Assembly: GCA_051876355.1 (NCBI GenBank)
Contig: JBJEHU010000011.1
Location: 1 to 56,516, forward strand
From: Olsenella_L sp051876355
Lineage (GTDB): Bacteria > Actinomycetota > Coriobacteriia > Coriobacteriales > Atopobiaceae
DNA: 56,516 nt
Direction: 5' to 3'
The position numbers and the translations under genes are program-made. Positions 16,026 through 24,272 of this stretch are shown here, in pieces (within the stretch, counting starts at the first letter, position 1; every line of letters starts with the position of its first letter). The notes beneath the pieces are model-generated. The model was given only the letters and a program-made list of their open reading frames with translations, was not told the DNA's origin and made no database searches.

Positions 16026-16415
16026 ATGGCAGAGATCAGATGCGTCACGGCAGGAGAGGGACGCTTTACGCTCGAGGCCGTTGCTGTCCTCATGCCCCGC
16101 GGCATCACGGTCACGGCCTATACGCCAGGCTATGCCCATCTCGGCGCCACAGCGCAGGCAATACCTCGGCCTGAGCATGACCGGACGGCAACCGTGAGCA
16201 TCCTCGCTGTTCCCTGCCACAGGGACGAGATTCCGGCCCACGATATCGCAGCGGCTCTTGCAACGAAGTTCCGGGTGCCCGTAGCGGCAAGCTGCGGCTT
16301 CCATGTGGAGGCAGCAACGGATGAAGACATCCAGAACGTCCTTGCAACGACAAGAGAGCTCATAGCCTCCCTCGAAGATGCGATAGCTCCCTTCTTCGCG
16401 GACAGCAGCGAATAG
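16026..16415 (+). CDS. LpdD-like protein (prenyl-flavin chaperone family)
   Basis: The 129-residue protein matches the family of LpdD, the small partner of gallate-type UbiD decarboxylases: an N-terminal strand pair, YAHLGATAQAIPRP (family pattern HxGAxAxAxPR), then SILAVPCHRDEIP (family GHKEDELA-like) and VAASCGFHVEAATDEDIQ (family CGIHxDNIT). LpdD-type proteins are thought to help prenylated-FMN handling. No ubiD or ubiX gene is next to it here. The start at 16026 has a very strong AGGGAGGGG. It is transcribed divergently from the amidohydrolase. Confidence 0.65.
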   Translation: MAEIRCVTAGEGRFTLEAVAVLMPRGITVTAYTPGYAHLGATAQAIPRPEHDRTATVSILAVPCHRDEIPAHDIAAALATKFRVPVAASCGFHVEAATDEDIQNVLATTRELIASLEDAIAPFFADSSE

Positions 16416-16520
16416 ATTCCGTCTGCGAGGCCACAGGGCCTCCTCCCGCCTCTTTCAGGTGCAAGCTTCTTAACCCTCGCTATCATGAATGGCAGAGATG
16501 GCAGGATGGAGGCACGTCCA

Positions 16521-17489
16521 ATGGACACAGACAGCAGAGATCTGCTCGATATGCTTACGCTCATGTATCTCGCCGCGACCGCGAAGACAGAAGGCCGCGG
16601 AGCCAAGGCCAAGCAGATAAGCTCAGGCACGCTTGCAAAGGAGGCGCTTGCCGACCTTGCCCGCAACGGCTATATCCGCGTATCCAAGGACCCGACAGGA
16701 CGCATAGAGCTCACGCCGGCAGGCGTTGCCACCGGCGAGTTCATGAAGGAGCTCTTCGGCGCCTTCCAGGAGGACATCTTCACGACCGTCGCTGCAGGCT
16801 CGAGAAAGCAGGAAAAGAAGCCCCAGAATCCTGCCTTCAAGTTCCATGTCGCGCTCGACCTCGGCCACAATCTCACCTGCTGGCGCGACATCGTCGTGCC
16901 GAGCCACATCACGTTCGGCCAGTTCCATGAGATCATCCAGTCAGCGTTCCTCTGGGAAGACTCCCATTTCTTCGCCTTCACGCTCACGACCCATGGCAGG
17001 AAGGTTGTCATCGAAGAGAATGCCAGCGAGCCGGGCGAGGCGTTCACGACCATCAAGAACGATGCGATCGACGCAGAAGCCATAGCGCTGGACGAGGTCT
17101 TCCCGAGGACGAAGAACGCCGTCTATGAGTACGACTTCGGCGATTCCTGGATGCATTCCATCCACCTCGAAGAGGCGATCCATGACTATGCCGGCACCCT
17201 TCCCTGCTGCACGGCAGGAGAAGGAGCTGCCCCTCCCGAAGATGTGGGCGGCGCCTATGGGTTCCGGGAGTTCCTCTCGGCGCTCTCCGATGTCACGAAT
17301 CCCGACCACGACGGTGCCGTGGAATGGGCTGGCACCGAAAGCTATGGGCCCTTCGACCTCGACGAGACCAACTGGCGGATGCAGCGCTGGTTCAATGCCG
17401 GCGGAAGAGACGACGCAGACAACGAGGATGACCCGGAAACAGGCAATGCAGGAGGAGCCGATATCCTGACCTTCCCGCAGAAGCAGTAG
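16521..17489 (+). CDS. pRiA4b ORF-3-like protein with N-terminal winged-helix region
   Basis: I start it at ATG 16521 behind GGAGG. Residues 1-85 look like a small winged helix (LARNGYIRVSKDPTGRIELTPAGV). Residues 105-300 match the plasmid pRiA4b ORF-3 domain, with KFHVALD, FHEIIQSAFLWEDSHFFAF and VYEYDFGDSWMHSIHLE being typical. That domain is common in mobile and chromosomal settings but has no established function. A low-complexity Asp/Asn-rich tail follows. A terminator lies downstream at 17512. Confidence 0.8.
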   Translation: MDTDSRDLLDMLTLMYLAATAKTEGRGAKAKQISSGTLAKEALADLARNGYIRVSKDPTGRIELTPAGVATGEFMKELFGAFQEDIFTTVAAGSRKQEKKPQNPAFKFHVALDLGHNLTCWRDIVVPSHITFGQFHEIIQSAFLWEDSHFFAFTLTTHGRKVVIEENASEPGEAFTTIKNDAIDAEAIALDEVFPRTKNAVYEYDFGDSWMHSIHLEEAIHDYAGTLPCCTAGEGAAPPEDVGGAYGFREFLSALSDVTNPDHDGAVEWAGTESYGPFDLDETNWRMQRWFNAGGRDDADNEDDPETGNAGGADILTFPQKQ

Positions 17490-17511
17490 CCATTCCCATC
17501 TGCTCTATGCC

Positions 17512-17555
17512 AAGGCAGCCTGCAATCGACCATAATCGATTCAGACTGCCTTTTT
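17512..17555 (+). terminator. Intrinsic terminator
   Basis: AAGGCAG (17512-17518) pairs with CTGCCTT (17546-17552), with an inner stem AATCGA/TCGATT, and a five-T run at 17551-17555. It ends the ORF-3-like transcript. Confidence 0.75.
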
Positions 17556-17572
17556 CATCGACTATGGTCGAT
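17525..17572. promoter_or_regulatory. Two ATCGA-N6-TCGAT dyads
   Basis: ATCGACCATAATCGAT (17525-17540) and ATCGACTATGGTCGAT (17557-17572) have identical arms and start 32 bp apart, about three helical turns. The first doubles as the inner stem of the terminator. They look like tandem protein-binding sites. No gene directly follows on the plus strand for 850 bp. Confidence 0.45.
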
Positions 17573-17723
17573 TGAACTCATTGCCCCTACGATGCCCTAA
17601 GGCGCTGCTTGTGCATCGTCGTCCCGCTTCGGAGAATCTGGTTCCCTATACAGCCATAATGCAGAACGAGGCGGAAAGCGTGCATGCTTTCCGCCTCGTT
17701 CATGAATGGTTCCCAGCTGCGTC
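17573..17723. terminator. Non-coding stretch with a 16-bp hairpin
   Basis: The only clear structure is a perfect 16-bp stem (17664-17679 with 17686-17701) at the 3' side of the minus-strand DUF4405-like gene. It has no T-run on either side but is placed as its transcription end. Confidence 0.55.
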
Positions 17724-18176
17724 TCAGGCCTTCTTGGCCGGCAGCAGCCTGTCGAGCGCGTCCCTGTTGAGCACGATATGGACGATTGCACAGATGAGGA
17801 AGAGCGCAGCAGAGCACATATGCACGATGCCTGCTGCCGTGCCTTGGGCATCCTCGAAGCTCATTCTCTCAGCTATGCGCATATGCATGAGGGAGCCGCC
17901 GCCCACGAGCGCCGCAACGAGGAAGACGAGCATTGCGATGCCGAGGCAGCAGTCGAGCCTCGTGCGCGGGTCCATGAACTTCTTCGTCACATTGCGCGTC
18001 GTCACGGCGATCTTCTTGTGCGCCTGCACGGCATGCACGACAAGCACGATAGCCAGAAGCAGGCCGAAGAGCGCATGGATATGGGGGTCTGCATGGCCTG
18101 TCATGAACGTTGCGATAAGGAAGACGACGGCGAGAATGTCCGTCGTGAGCCGTGCCGTGGAGCTGGGTTTCTTCAT
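17724..18176 (-). CDS. DUF4405-like four-helix membrane protein
   Basis: The 150-residue protein has four membrane helices with histidines spaced as in small cytochrome b-like proteins: HIHALFGLLLAIVLVVHAVQAH in helix 2 region and GIVHMCSAALFLICAIVHIV in the last helix. DUF4405 proteins share this HxHxxxG...H pattern and may bind haem. A redox role is inferred, not shown. The start at 18176 follows GAGAGG. Confidence 0.6.
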   Translation of the reverse strand: MKKPSSTARLTTDILAVVFLIATFMTGHADPHIHALFGLLLAIVLVVHAVQAHKKIAVTTRNVTKKFMDPRTRLDCCLGIAMLVFLVAALVGGGSLMHMRIAERMSFEDAQGTAAGIVHMCSAALFLICAIVHIVLNRDALDRLLPAKKA

Positions 18177-18422
18177 GTCGTGCCTCTCTCGTCTGATTTC
18201 GACGGGAGAATGTTAGCCTAAAGCTACTCATGAGATAAGCCCTGATTCGGACGGATTTGGCTCATGCCCGTCCGTTTGGATGCGTGGGTGCCCTTAGCGC
18301 TGGTCACGCATTGCGACAGCCGTGAACGAGAAGTGTTTCGAATGGTGGCAGGACTGGGTGTACATGATGTCCTGCTCGTCCGTCTCCTGTATCCTTTTTC
18401 CTGGGCAGCAGGGAGGGGCGCT
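18177..18422. other. Non-coding stretch
   Basis: The divergent promoters of the DUF4405-like and AlkD-like genes must lie here; I see no box strong enough to place. Confidence 0.4.
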
Positions 18423-19115
18423 ATGGATTGGATCGAGCAGAGGCTTTTCGAGCTCAGGGATGAGAGCACGGAGTACCGCACGTTCAATGCACGGGTCGTC
18501 GCAACCGCAGACCCGGACACGATGCTCGGCGTCCGCGTGCCGCGCCTGCGCAGCCTTGCAAAGGAAATCACACGCTCCGCTGACAGGGATGCCTTCCTCG
18601 ATGAGCTGCCGCATAGATACTATGAGGAATACCTCCTCCATGCGTTCGTCCTGAATGAGGAGAAGGATCCGGATACGGCAGAGGCAAGGCTCCGTGCCCT
18701 TCTCCCCTTCGTCGACAACTGGGCCGTCTCGGACGCACTGGCACCGAAGGCATTCAAGAAGGTCTCCCCAAAGCGGCTCGAGGCGCTTGCCAAGGAATGG
18801 ATGCACGCGGAGCATGAATACACGCGCCGCTTCGGCATCTCCCTCCTCATGCACTATCTCCTGCCCGAGCACTTCAGGCCAGAGCATCTCGCATGGGCCA
18901 AGGAGGCAGACGACGGGAGATACTACGTCGAGATGATGGTCGGCTGGTATATGGCAGAGGCCATCGTCACGCAGGAACCCCTTGTTATGCCCTTCCTCGA
19001 GGCAAAGGAGCTTCCCGTGAAGACAGAGCGGATGGCAATACAGAAGGCGCTCGACAGCAGAAGGATTGCCCCTGAGACGAAGGAGCACCTGAAGGAGCTT
19101 CGCTCCACGCTCTGA
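18423..19115 (+). CDS. AlkD-like DNA alkylation repair protein
   Basis: The 230-residue protein is a HEAT-like helical-repeat protein of the AlkC/AlkD family, which removes alkylated bases from DNA. Recognisable parts are LGVRVPRLRSLAKEI, YEEYLLHAFVLN, FVDNWAVSDAL (a conserved family segment containing the catalytic-site Trp/Asp) and HEYTRRFGISLLMHY. I start at ATG 18423 behind GGGAGGGG. It stands alone. Confidence 0.88.
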   Translation: MDWIEQRLFELRDESTEYRTFNARVVATADPDTMLGVRVPRLRSLAKEITRSADRDAFLDELPHRYYEEYLLHAFVLNEEKDPDTAEARLRALLPFVDNWAVSDALAPKAFKKVSPKRLEALAKEWMHAEHEYTRRFGISLLMHYLLPEHFRPEHLAWAKEADDGRYYVEMMVGWYMAEAIVTQEPLVMPFLEAKELPVKTERMAIQKALDSRRIAPETKEHLKELRSTL

Positions 19116-19130
19116 TTTTCGATATGAAAA

Positions 19131-19168
19131 TGCTCCGGTGTGCAAGGAGGCAAAAGCACCGGAGCATA
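19131..19168. terminator. Hairpin after the AlkD-like gene
   Basis: An 11-bp perfect stem (19131-19141 with 19158-19168). Read on the minus strand it is followed by TTTTC, so it may end transcription from the right as well as from the left. Confidence 0.55.
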
Positions 19169-19384
19169 TAGGATTCCCAAGATGAAATGCGATCCTGAGA
19201 GCCCTTTGGGGGACTTGTTGGGGGCGCTTCCCGCGCCACCAACTGTTATACCCGATGCAGTGTTGCCCCAGCTCAAAGCCCCATCATGCAGTGCTTTCTC
19301 CATACCACAGACACGTTGTGGCCGCACTTCCGCCACACATGTGCGCGGGGTGTGGAGACACCTCCTCGAACGGCAAGGTTCCGC

Positions 19385-19891
19385 TCAGAAGACGTGCGTG
19401 AAGGCGAGGCGCTCTTCGCCGTTGCGCCTGATATGGACGATGCCGCAATAGATGAAGCCGCAGCTCCTAATGAGGCCTTGCATCGGGATGTTGTCACGAT
19501 GGGTGTCGATGCGCACTGCCACACCCTCCCGCTCGGCATGCTCCAGTGCCCATCTCATCATCGCAGAGCCGATGCCTCTGCCTTGCTGGGCGGTCGCAAA
19601 GCGGTGCACAACGCGGTAGCGCCCGTCATCCAGCCATTCCCCTTCATAGATCTTCGCATAGTCAGGTTCCGGCCCTGGAAGATACGCGAAGGCGCCCTGC
19701 GGCACACCATCTTCGTCCGTCCAGGCCATGAGGTGATGGCCTGCGATATCGCGCTCTATCTGCTCTTGGGGCGGAAAGCCCACCTGCCACTGGTTCGGGT
19801 TTCCTGCCTTCACCATGAATTCCTGTGCCAGACGGTAGATCTCCATGCAGCGCGCGAGGTCTTCTGCCGTGGCCGTGCGGATGTGTCCCAT
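19385..19891 (-). CDS. GNAT-family N-acetyltransferase
   Basis: The 168-residue protein starts at ATG 19891 behind GGGGAG (MGHIRTATAEDLARC). It has the GNAT fold: the acetyl-CoA pyrophosphate loop is TAQQGRGIGSAMMRWA, followed by HRDNIPMQGLIRSCGFIYCG, the usual C-terminal segment. The acceptor is unknown. It lies 10 bp downstream of the flavodoxin gene and is probably cotranscribed with it. Confidence 0.85.
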   Translation of the reverse strand: MGHIRTATAEDLARCMEIYRLAQEFMVKAGNPNQWQVGFPPQEQIERDIAGHHLMAWTDEDGVPQGAFAYLPGPEPDYAKIYEGEWLDDGRYRVVHRFATAQQGRGIGSAMMRWALEHAEREGVAVRIDTHRDNIPMQGLIRSCGFIYCGIVHIRRNGEERLAFTHVF

Positions 19892-19901
19892 CGGCACTCC
19901 C

Positions 19902-20297
19902 CTACTTTGCCATATCGTCCGCAAAGGCTCTGGCTTCCTTCAGGCGCTCAGGCGTCGGCCGGTTCTTTGCATAGAATGTCCTCTCGGCGACCACGATGCC
20001 CTGTGCCTCGAGCTCCTTCTTCATCAGGTCGAACGAGTGCTTCGAGAGCCAGGTCGTCGAGAAGAGGACGGCACGTCCCACCGTATCGCCGTCGAGCGTC
20101 CTGATATAGGAGACAAGCCTCTTGTCGAGGCCATAGGCATAGAGTGCTCCACCAATGAAAAGGACATCGATATGGCCTGAGAGCTTCGCCTCCGGGCTGT
20201 CGACAGAGACAGCCGGCACGCCGAGCTCATCTGCCAGAGCCTCTGCAAGAACGCGGGTATTGCCGGAGCGGGAATAGTAGCGGACTGCGCACTTCAT
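19902..20297 (-). CDS. Flavodoxin-like protein
   Basis: The 131-residue protein has the flavodoxin fold: first strand and phosphate loop RYYSRSGNTRVLAEAL (SxSGNT-type FMN loop), then IDVLFIGGALYAYGLD and VLFSTTWLSKHSF. It is a low-potential electron carrier or a flavodoxin-domain oxidoreductase. The start at 20297 has AAGGAGG. A perfect palindrome 28 bp upstream probably controls it. Confidence 0.85.
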   Translation of the reverse strand: MKCAVRYYSRSGNTRVLAEALADELGVPAVSVDSPEAKLSGHIDVLFIGGALYAYGLDKRLVSYIRTLDGDTVGRAVLFSTTWLSKHSFDLMKKELEAQGIVVAERTFYAKNRPTPERLKEARAFADDMAK

Positions 20298-20324
20298 GGA
20301 TTCCTCCTTGCATCTTGTTTCATC

Positions 20325-20340
20325 ATATTGTGCACAATAT
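20325..20340. promoter_or_regulatory. 16-bp palindromic operator
   Basis: ATATTGTGCACAATAT is a perfect palindrome located 28 bp upstream of the flavodoxin start and 142 bp upstream of the divergent glutaredoxin gene. Its size and AT-flanked GTGCAC core fit a MarR- or TetR-type redox regulator; no regulator gene is adjacent. Confidence 0.6.
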
Positions 20341-20481
20341 ATCTACTGGGTCAACCGTAGGAACGAATACAGACACAGCATGCACGTCCATGGATGAAGC
20401 ATGAATATGCTGCTCTGTGTGTACCAATTCCTGATTGCGGGAACAAGGAGAGCAATAGCAACGAACGAAAGGCGGATTCCC

Positions 20482-20808
20482 ATGTCTTCGAATCTCGAGC
20501 TCTACGTAAAGAATGGCTGCCCCTGGTGCCACAAGGTCCTCTCCTTCATGGAGACAAACGATATCAAGCTGCCGCTCCACAACATCGACGAGTCTGAAGC
20601 AGACCGCGAGCACCTGATCGAGGTCGGCGGCAAGCGCCAGGTCCCCTGCCTCTTCATCGACGGCAAGGCCCTCTACGAGTCTTCTGACATCATCTCCTAC
20701 CTCAAGGAGCACGTTGTGGAAGGCGAGGCAAAGGAGGCAGCATCTGACAAGCAGCCTGCTGCCGCTGCCGGCGCGCACTGCACGCTCGATGGCCACTGCA
20801 GCTTCTGA
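20482..20808 (+). CDS. Glutaredoxin-like protein
   Basis: The 108-residue thioredoxin-fold protein has CPWC at 13-16, the cis-Pro segment KRQVPCLFIDG and the ESSDIISYL helix, all glutaredoxin marks. I start at ATG 20482 behind AAAGGCGG. A C-terminal extension of ~25 residues ends in HCTLDGHCSF with two extra cysteines, which could form a second disulphide. The likely electron donor is not glutathione in this bacterial group, so a thioredoxin-reductase-like partner is possible. Confidence 0.85.
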   Translation: MSSNLELYVKNGCPWCHKVLSFMETNDIKLPLHNIDESEADREHLIEVGGKRQVPCLFIDGKALYESSDIISYLKEHVVEGEAKEAASDKQPAAAAGAHCTLDGHCSF

Positions 20809-20835
20809 TATTTCACGAGACAACCCCTTCCTCTT

Positions 20836-20868
20836 ATCGCCCGGATCTCCTCGAGAGGTCCGGGCGAT
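20836..20868 (+). terminator. Terminator after the glutaredoxin gene
   Basis: A perfect 10-bp GC-rich stem (20836-20845 with 20859-20868) with an inner CCTCGAGAGG fold; only a weak T-rich tail follows. Confidence 0.6.
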
Positions 20869-21006
20869 ATTCATAGCTGTCCGGTCTGCCGGAAGATGGA
20901 GGGAAGGGCAACGATTTCCCTATCATGCAGATGCAGAGCTGCTTTATGACAGCATGCTGCTTCATGCAGGCCCCTGACAGGTGCCGTCAGGGTCCGATAG
21001 GCAGGA

Positions 21007-22422
21007 CTAGACGGAGAACATGCGCTCTGCGTCCACAAGCATCAGGTCTTTTCTGTCCTTTGCCTTTCTTGCAGCCCCATCAGATACCTTGTGCTTCGTG
21101 AAGAGCGCATAGGATATTTCTGCATTCCCCGCAAAGATATCTGCTCTTCTCTCAAGGAGCCTAATAGCCTCTGTCTCATCGAAGCTGTTGCGCCACTTGC
21201 ATTCGCCTACAAGCATATGCGAACGGTCTGCATCGGCTGCTACCACATCGACATCCGCCTGCTCTCGCGCAACGGGATCTGTCCCCCACCATTTGCCGAA
21301 TGTCGCAGCCGCAAAGCCAAGCTTTCCTGCTGCATTCATTCTTGCAACCCATTGGAGCGAGATGTCTTCGAAGCGATCCCCCATGAATGTCGTGAGAGCT
21401 GGACTGGAAGCCGTCTGTGCTGCAACCAGCTCTCCCGATCCCATTTCGATAGCAGTCGTATATGGGCTCACAAACCGATACCAGAAGGCATAGAACGGAT
21501 CCCTGATGCGGTAGATTCCTCTGCGCGATCGAACCGGCGACTCTCCAAACGGAGTACGCCTTTCGATGATCATTATGTCTCTGAGAGTCTTCAGATAAGG
21601 AGTGCAGGAAGTGTCGCTGATGCCCACCTTGTCGGCAATCTCCCCTGCTTTCGTTGTACCCGATGCAATGGCATCGAGGATGGAGGTATAGATGGCTGTC
21701 TCCCTGAACTCCTGGCGAAGCAGCATCTGGGGCTCATCAAAGAGCAGGCCATAGGGATCGAAGAAGAGCCGGGAAATATTTTCCTGGTACGACTCTTCCG
21801 GACGTATCTGCGAAAGATAGTATGGCGTTCCGCCAAAGGTCGCATAGTATGCACAGGCCGTCACAGCATCGATATCGCCGAGCATGAGACGCGCGTCGAA
21901 AGCATCGAAGGGAGCGAGCTTCATCTGCGCAGTGCGCCTTCCGTACAGTGGGCTCTTCTTCCCCAGGACTTCGCTTTCCATGAACCCCTGATTGCTGCCG
22001 CACAAAACGAGCGTCATGTCCTTGTCGATAAGAGAATGGTCTATGAGCTGCTGCAGCATGGACGGCAGGGAAGGATTTGCCTTGGCTGCATAGGGAAATT
22101 CATCAAATATCACGAGAAGCGGCTCTTCTGCGTCCTCTGCGTGCTGAGCCACAAAACGCAGGGCATCCAGCCAGGAAGAGAATGCGATTCCGGGAATCTG
22201 GAATGCTTCACCGACAGCTTCTGCAAACACCCTCAGATTGATAGCATCAGATTTTTCGAGTGCCGTGAAGAAGAGGCATCTCTTTCCCTTTGCGAAGTGC
22301 TTCAAGAGCATGGTCTTTCCTAGACGGCGCCGTCCATACAGCACAACCATCTCGAATCTGCCAGTATGGTAGTGATGTTCAAGCGCCGCAAGCTCCCGAG
22401 TTCTTCCGATGAACTTTCTCAT
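21007..22422 (-). CDS. DUF234-type AAA ATPase with nuclease-like C-terminus
   Basis: The 471-residue protein has an archaeal-type AAA ATPase domain (about 1-230): FIGRTRELAALE at the start, Walker A GRRRLGKT, Walker B LLVIFDEFPY. A winged helix (about 255-310) and the DUF234 region follow, with a C-terminal segment EQADVDVVAADADRSHMLVGECKW that has the D...ExK layout of PD-(D/E)XK nucleases. Proteins of this group are common orphans of unknown role, perhaps in defence or stress. The start at 22422 follows AAGGGGA. Confidence 0.85.
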   Translation of the reverse strand: MRKFIGRTRELAALEHHYHTGRFEMVVLYGRRRLGKTMLLKHFAKGKRCLFFTALEKSDAINLRVFAEAVGEAFQIPGIAFSSWLDALRFVAQHAEDAEEPLLVIFDEFPYAAKANPSLPSMLQQLIDHSLIDKDMTLVLCGSNQGFMESEVLGKKSPLYGRRTAQMKLAPFDAFDARLMLGDIDAVTACAYYATFGGTPYYLSQIRPEESYQENISRLFFDPYGLLFDEPQMLLRQEFRETAIYTSILDAIASGTTKAGEIADKVGISDTSCTPYLKTLRDIMIIERRTPFGESPVRSRRGIYRIRDPFYAFWYRFVSPYTTAIEMGSGELVAAQTASSPALTTFMGDRFEDISLQWVARMNAAGKLGFAAATFGKWWGTDPVAREQADVDVVAADADRSHMLVGECKWRNSFDETEAIRLLERRADIFAGNAEISYALFTKHKVSDGAARKAKDRKDLMLVDAERMFSV

Positions 22423-22435
22423 TCCGTCCCCTTAT

Positions 22436-22464
22436 ATAATCGTAATTATTATAAGTACGATTAT
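22436..22464. promoter_or_regulatory. Inverted repeat in the DUF234 ATPase promoter
   Basis: ATAATCGTA (22436-22444) and TACGATTAT (22456-22464) are perfect arms across 11 AT-only or near AT-only bases. It lies 14 bp upstream of the gene, in a strongly AT-rich island, and is a candidate operator. Confidence 0.5.
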
Positions 22465-22502
22465 AATAATTTGGATTATATAAACAAGCTGCCTCGGGAA
22501 AG

Positions 22503-22524
22503 GGGAGGGCCCGAAGGCCCTCCC
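22503..22524 (-). terminator. Terminator of the ahpC-ahpF-like operon
   Basis: A perfect 9-bp G/C stem (22503-22511 with 22516-22524) with a CGAA loop, located 26 bp past the stop of the reductase gene and followed on the minus strand by CTTTTCCC. Confidence 0.75.
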
Positions 22525-22549
22525 AAAGGAAGCAAGTTCTGAGACTCTC

Positions 22550-24193
22550 TTAGGCGCCGATGAGGGAGAGAATCTCCGTGAGACCCTTCTTGCCGAAGGT
22601 CACGCGCTCCTCTTCGCCGTCCTGAATGACAAGGCAAGGGACGGACATAACGTCGTAGGCATCCTTCAGGGCCGGGAAGCGGTTCACATCGTAGACCGCG
22701 GTCTCGACCTTCGGGTTCTCTGCGGCGATGCGCTGCGTCGCGACCGCGACCTCAGGGCACATCGTGCAGGAAAGGCCGACGAGGACCTTCATCTGCACCG
22801 GACGGTCGATAGCGGAGATGGCGGCACGGTCTGTGTCTGCAATCTGCTGGCCGGGACCAGAAGCGTTATAGAGGCCAAGCACGAACGATGTGAACTCATG
22901 CCCTCCCGGCACGCCGTGGAAGCTCATGCCGCAGGGCACACCATCCTTGAGTACTGACACGTACGGAAGCTCCGCCGCATCGTCTGCAGAAGTATCTGCA
23001 TGCGTGACGGAAAGCTTCTCCGTCTCAGTAGCCAGTGCCTCCATGTAGGCTTCGAGCTCAGAGGAGATCTCTCCCCCGTCGAGATGGAGCTCGAGCGTGA
23101 GCGGGGATTCCATGCGCTCGAAGACCGCAGCAAGCTGTGCGCGCATCGCGTCGTCGATCGGGCCTTCGGAAGAGGAGGACTCCTCCTTCTTCGGGGCAGA
23201 AGCCTTCGGCACCCTTGTTGCCGGCTGAACGGGATGGATGCCGGTCTTCTCCTGCGCTGCCTTGAGGTAGCGCTCCATCTCTGTCGCCGTGGCAGCACCT
23301 TCACCTATTGCCGTAGCGACCTGGCGGAGCCTCTTCTGGCAGATGTCTCCTGCCGCAAAGAGTCCGTCTGCGCTCATCATCTGGTGCTCGTCTGTGATCA
23401 CATAGCCCTGAGGATCGAGCTCGGCAAGGCCACGCACAAGCTCTGTTGCCGGTGCATAGCCGACAAACACGAAGACGCCGACGGTTCCTCCATCCTCTGG
23501 CTTCACCTCGTGGACCTCTCCTGTCCTGTTGTCCTTCCAGACAAGGCTTCTCACGACCGAGTCGCCAGATACCGAGACGATTTCGGCATTCGTATGCACG
23601 GTGATATCGGGATTGGCACGTGTCGCATCGGCTGTGGCCTTTGCGCACGTGAAGTCATCCTCGCGCACGAGCACGGTCACATGCGAGGCATAGCGAGTAA
23701 GGAACACGGCTTCCTCAGCTGCAGCGAAGCCGCCACCGACGACGAAGACCGGGCGCCCGGAGAAGAACTCGCCGTCGCACGTCGCGCAGTAGGCAACGCC
23801 GTGGCCACGGAATTCCGCCTCGCCCGCAAAGCCAGCACGGCGAGGACTGGCGCCTGTTGCCAGAAGCACCGCGAGGCACGAGATCTCTCCCCTACTCGTC
23901 TTCACATGCTTCACGTCGCCGGAAAGGTCGATGCTCTCGACTTCGGCAAGCAGCATCTCGGCACCGAAGGCCTCGGCCTGCTGGCGCATCGTATCGGTGA
24001 GCTCCGTGCCTGAGGCAGAGAGGACGCCTGGATAGTTCACGACCTCGGACGTGATCGTGATCTGACCTCCGAAGTGCTCGCGCTCGACCACGAGGACGCG
24101 GTAGCGGGCACGGGCGAGATAGAGTGCCGCCGTGAGTCCGGCGGGGCCGCCGCCCACGATCACCGCATCGTAGATCTTTTCTTCCTGTTCCAT
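22550..24193 (-). CDS. AhpF-like peroxiredoxin reductase with C-terminal thioredoxin-like domain
   Basis: The 547-residue flavoprotein passes electrons from NAD(P)H to disulphide partners. Residues 8-315 are a thioredoxin reductase: FAD site VIVGGGPAGLTAALYLARA, redox centre CATC (136-139), NAD(P)H site VVGGGFAAAEEA, and AAGDI. A charged linker (about 325-350) leads to a double thioredoxin-like domain with CTMC at 476-479 and the cis-Pro MSVPCLVI. Classical AhpF has the thioredoxin-like part first; here it is last. The gene follows ahpC on the same strand, separated by a small hairpin, so AhpC is the obvious partner. The start has AAGGAGG. Confidence 0.88.
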   Translation of the reverse strand: MEQEEKIYDAVIVGGGPAGLTAALYLARARYRVLVVEREHFGGQITITSEVVNYPGVLSASGTELTDTMRQQAEAFGAEMLLAEVESIDLSGDVKHVKTSRGEISCLAVLLATGASPRRAGFAGEAEFRGHGVAYCATCDGEFFSGRPVFVVGGGFAAAEEAVFLTRYASHVTVLVREDDFTCAKATADATRANPDITVHTNAEIVSVSGDSVVRSLVWKDNRTGEVHEVKPEDGGTVGVFVFVGYAPATELVRGLAELDPQGYVITDEHQMMSADGLFAAGDICQKRLRQVATAIGEGAATATEMERYLKAAQEKTGIHPVQPATRVPKASAPKKEESSSSEGPIDDAMRAQLAAVFERMESPLTLELHLDGGEISSELEAYMEALATETEKLSVTHADTSADDAAELPYVSVLKDGVPCGMSFHGVPGGHEFTSFVLGLYNASGPGQQIADTDRAAISAIDRPVQMKVLVGLSCTMCPEVAVATQRIAAENPKVETAVYDVNRFPALKDAYDVMSVPCLVIQDGEEERVTFGKKGLTEILSLIGA

Positions 24194-24232
24194 GGCAGAC
24201 CTCCTTCAATGTCTTAGCTGCCACATCAGAGA

Positions 24233-24256
24233 GAAGGCCAGCTTCCGCTGGCCTTC
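24233..24256 (-). terminator. Intercistronic hairpin between ahpC and the reductase gene
   Basis: A perfect 10-bp stem (24233-24242 with 24247-24256) without T-run. It probably causes partial termination or protects the ahpC message, keeping AhpC in excess. Confidence 0.6.
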
Positions 24257-24272
24257 CCGAAACGTTTCTGTC

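Noticed and set aside
19170..19384. Possible RNA gene in the gap downstream of the AlkD-like gene
   Set aside because: No tRNA cloverleaf, conserved RNA motif or strong promoter-terminator pair could be recognised.
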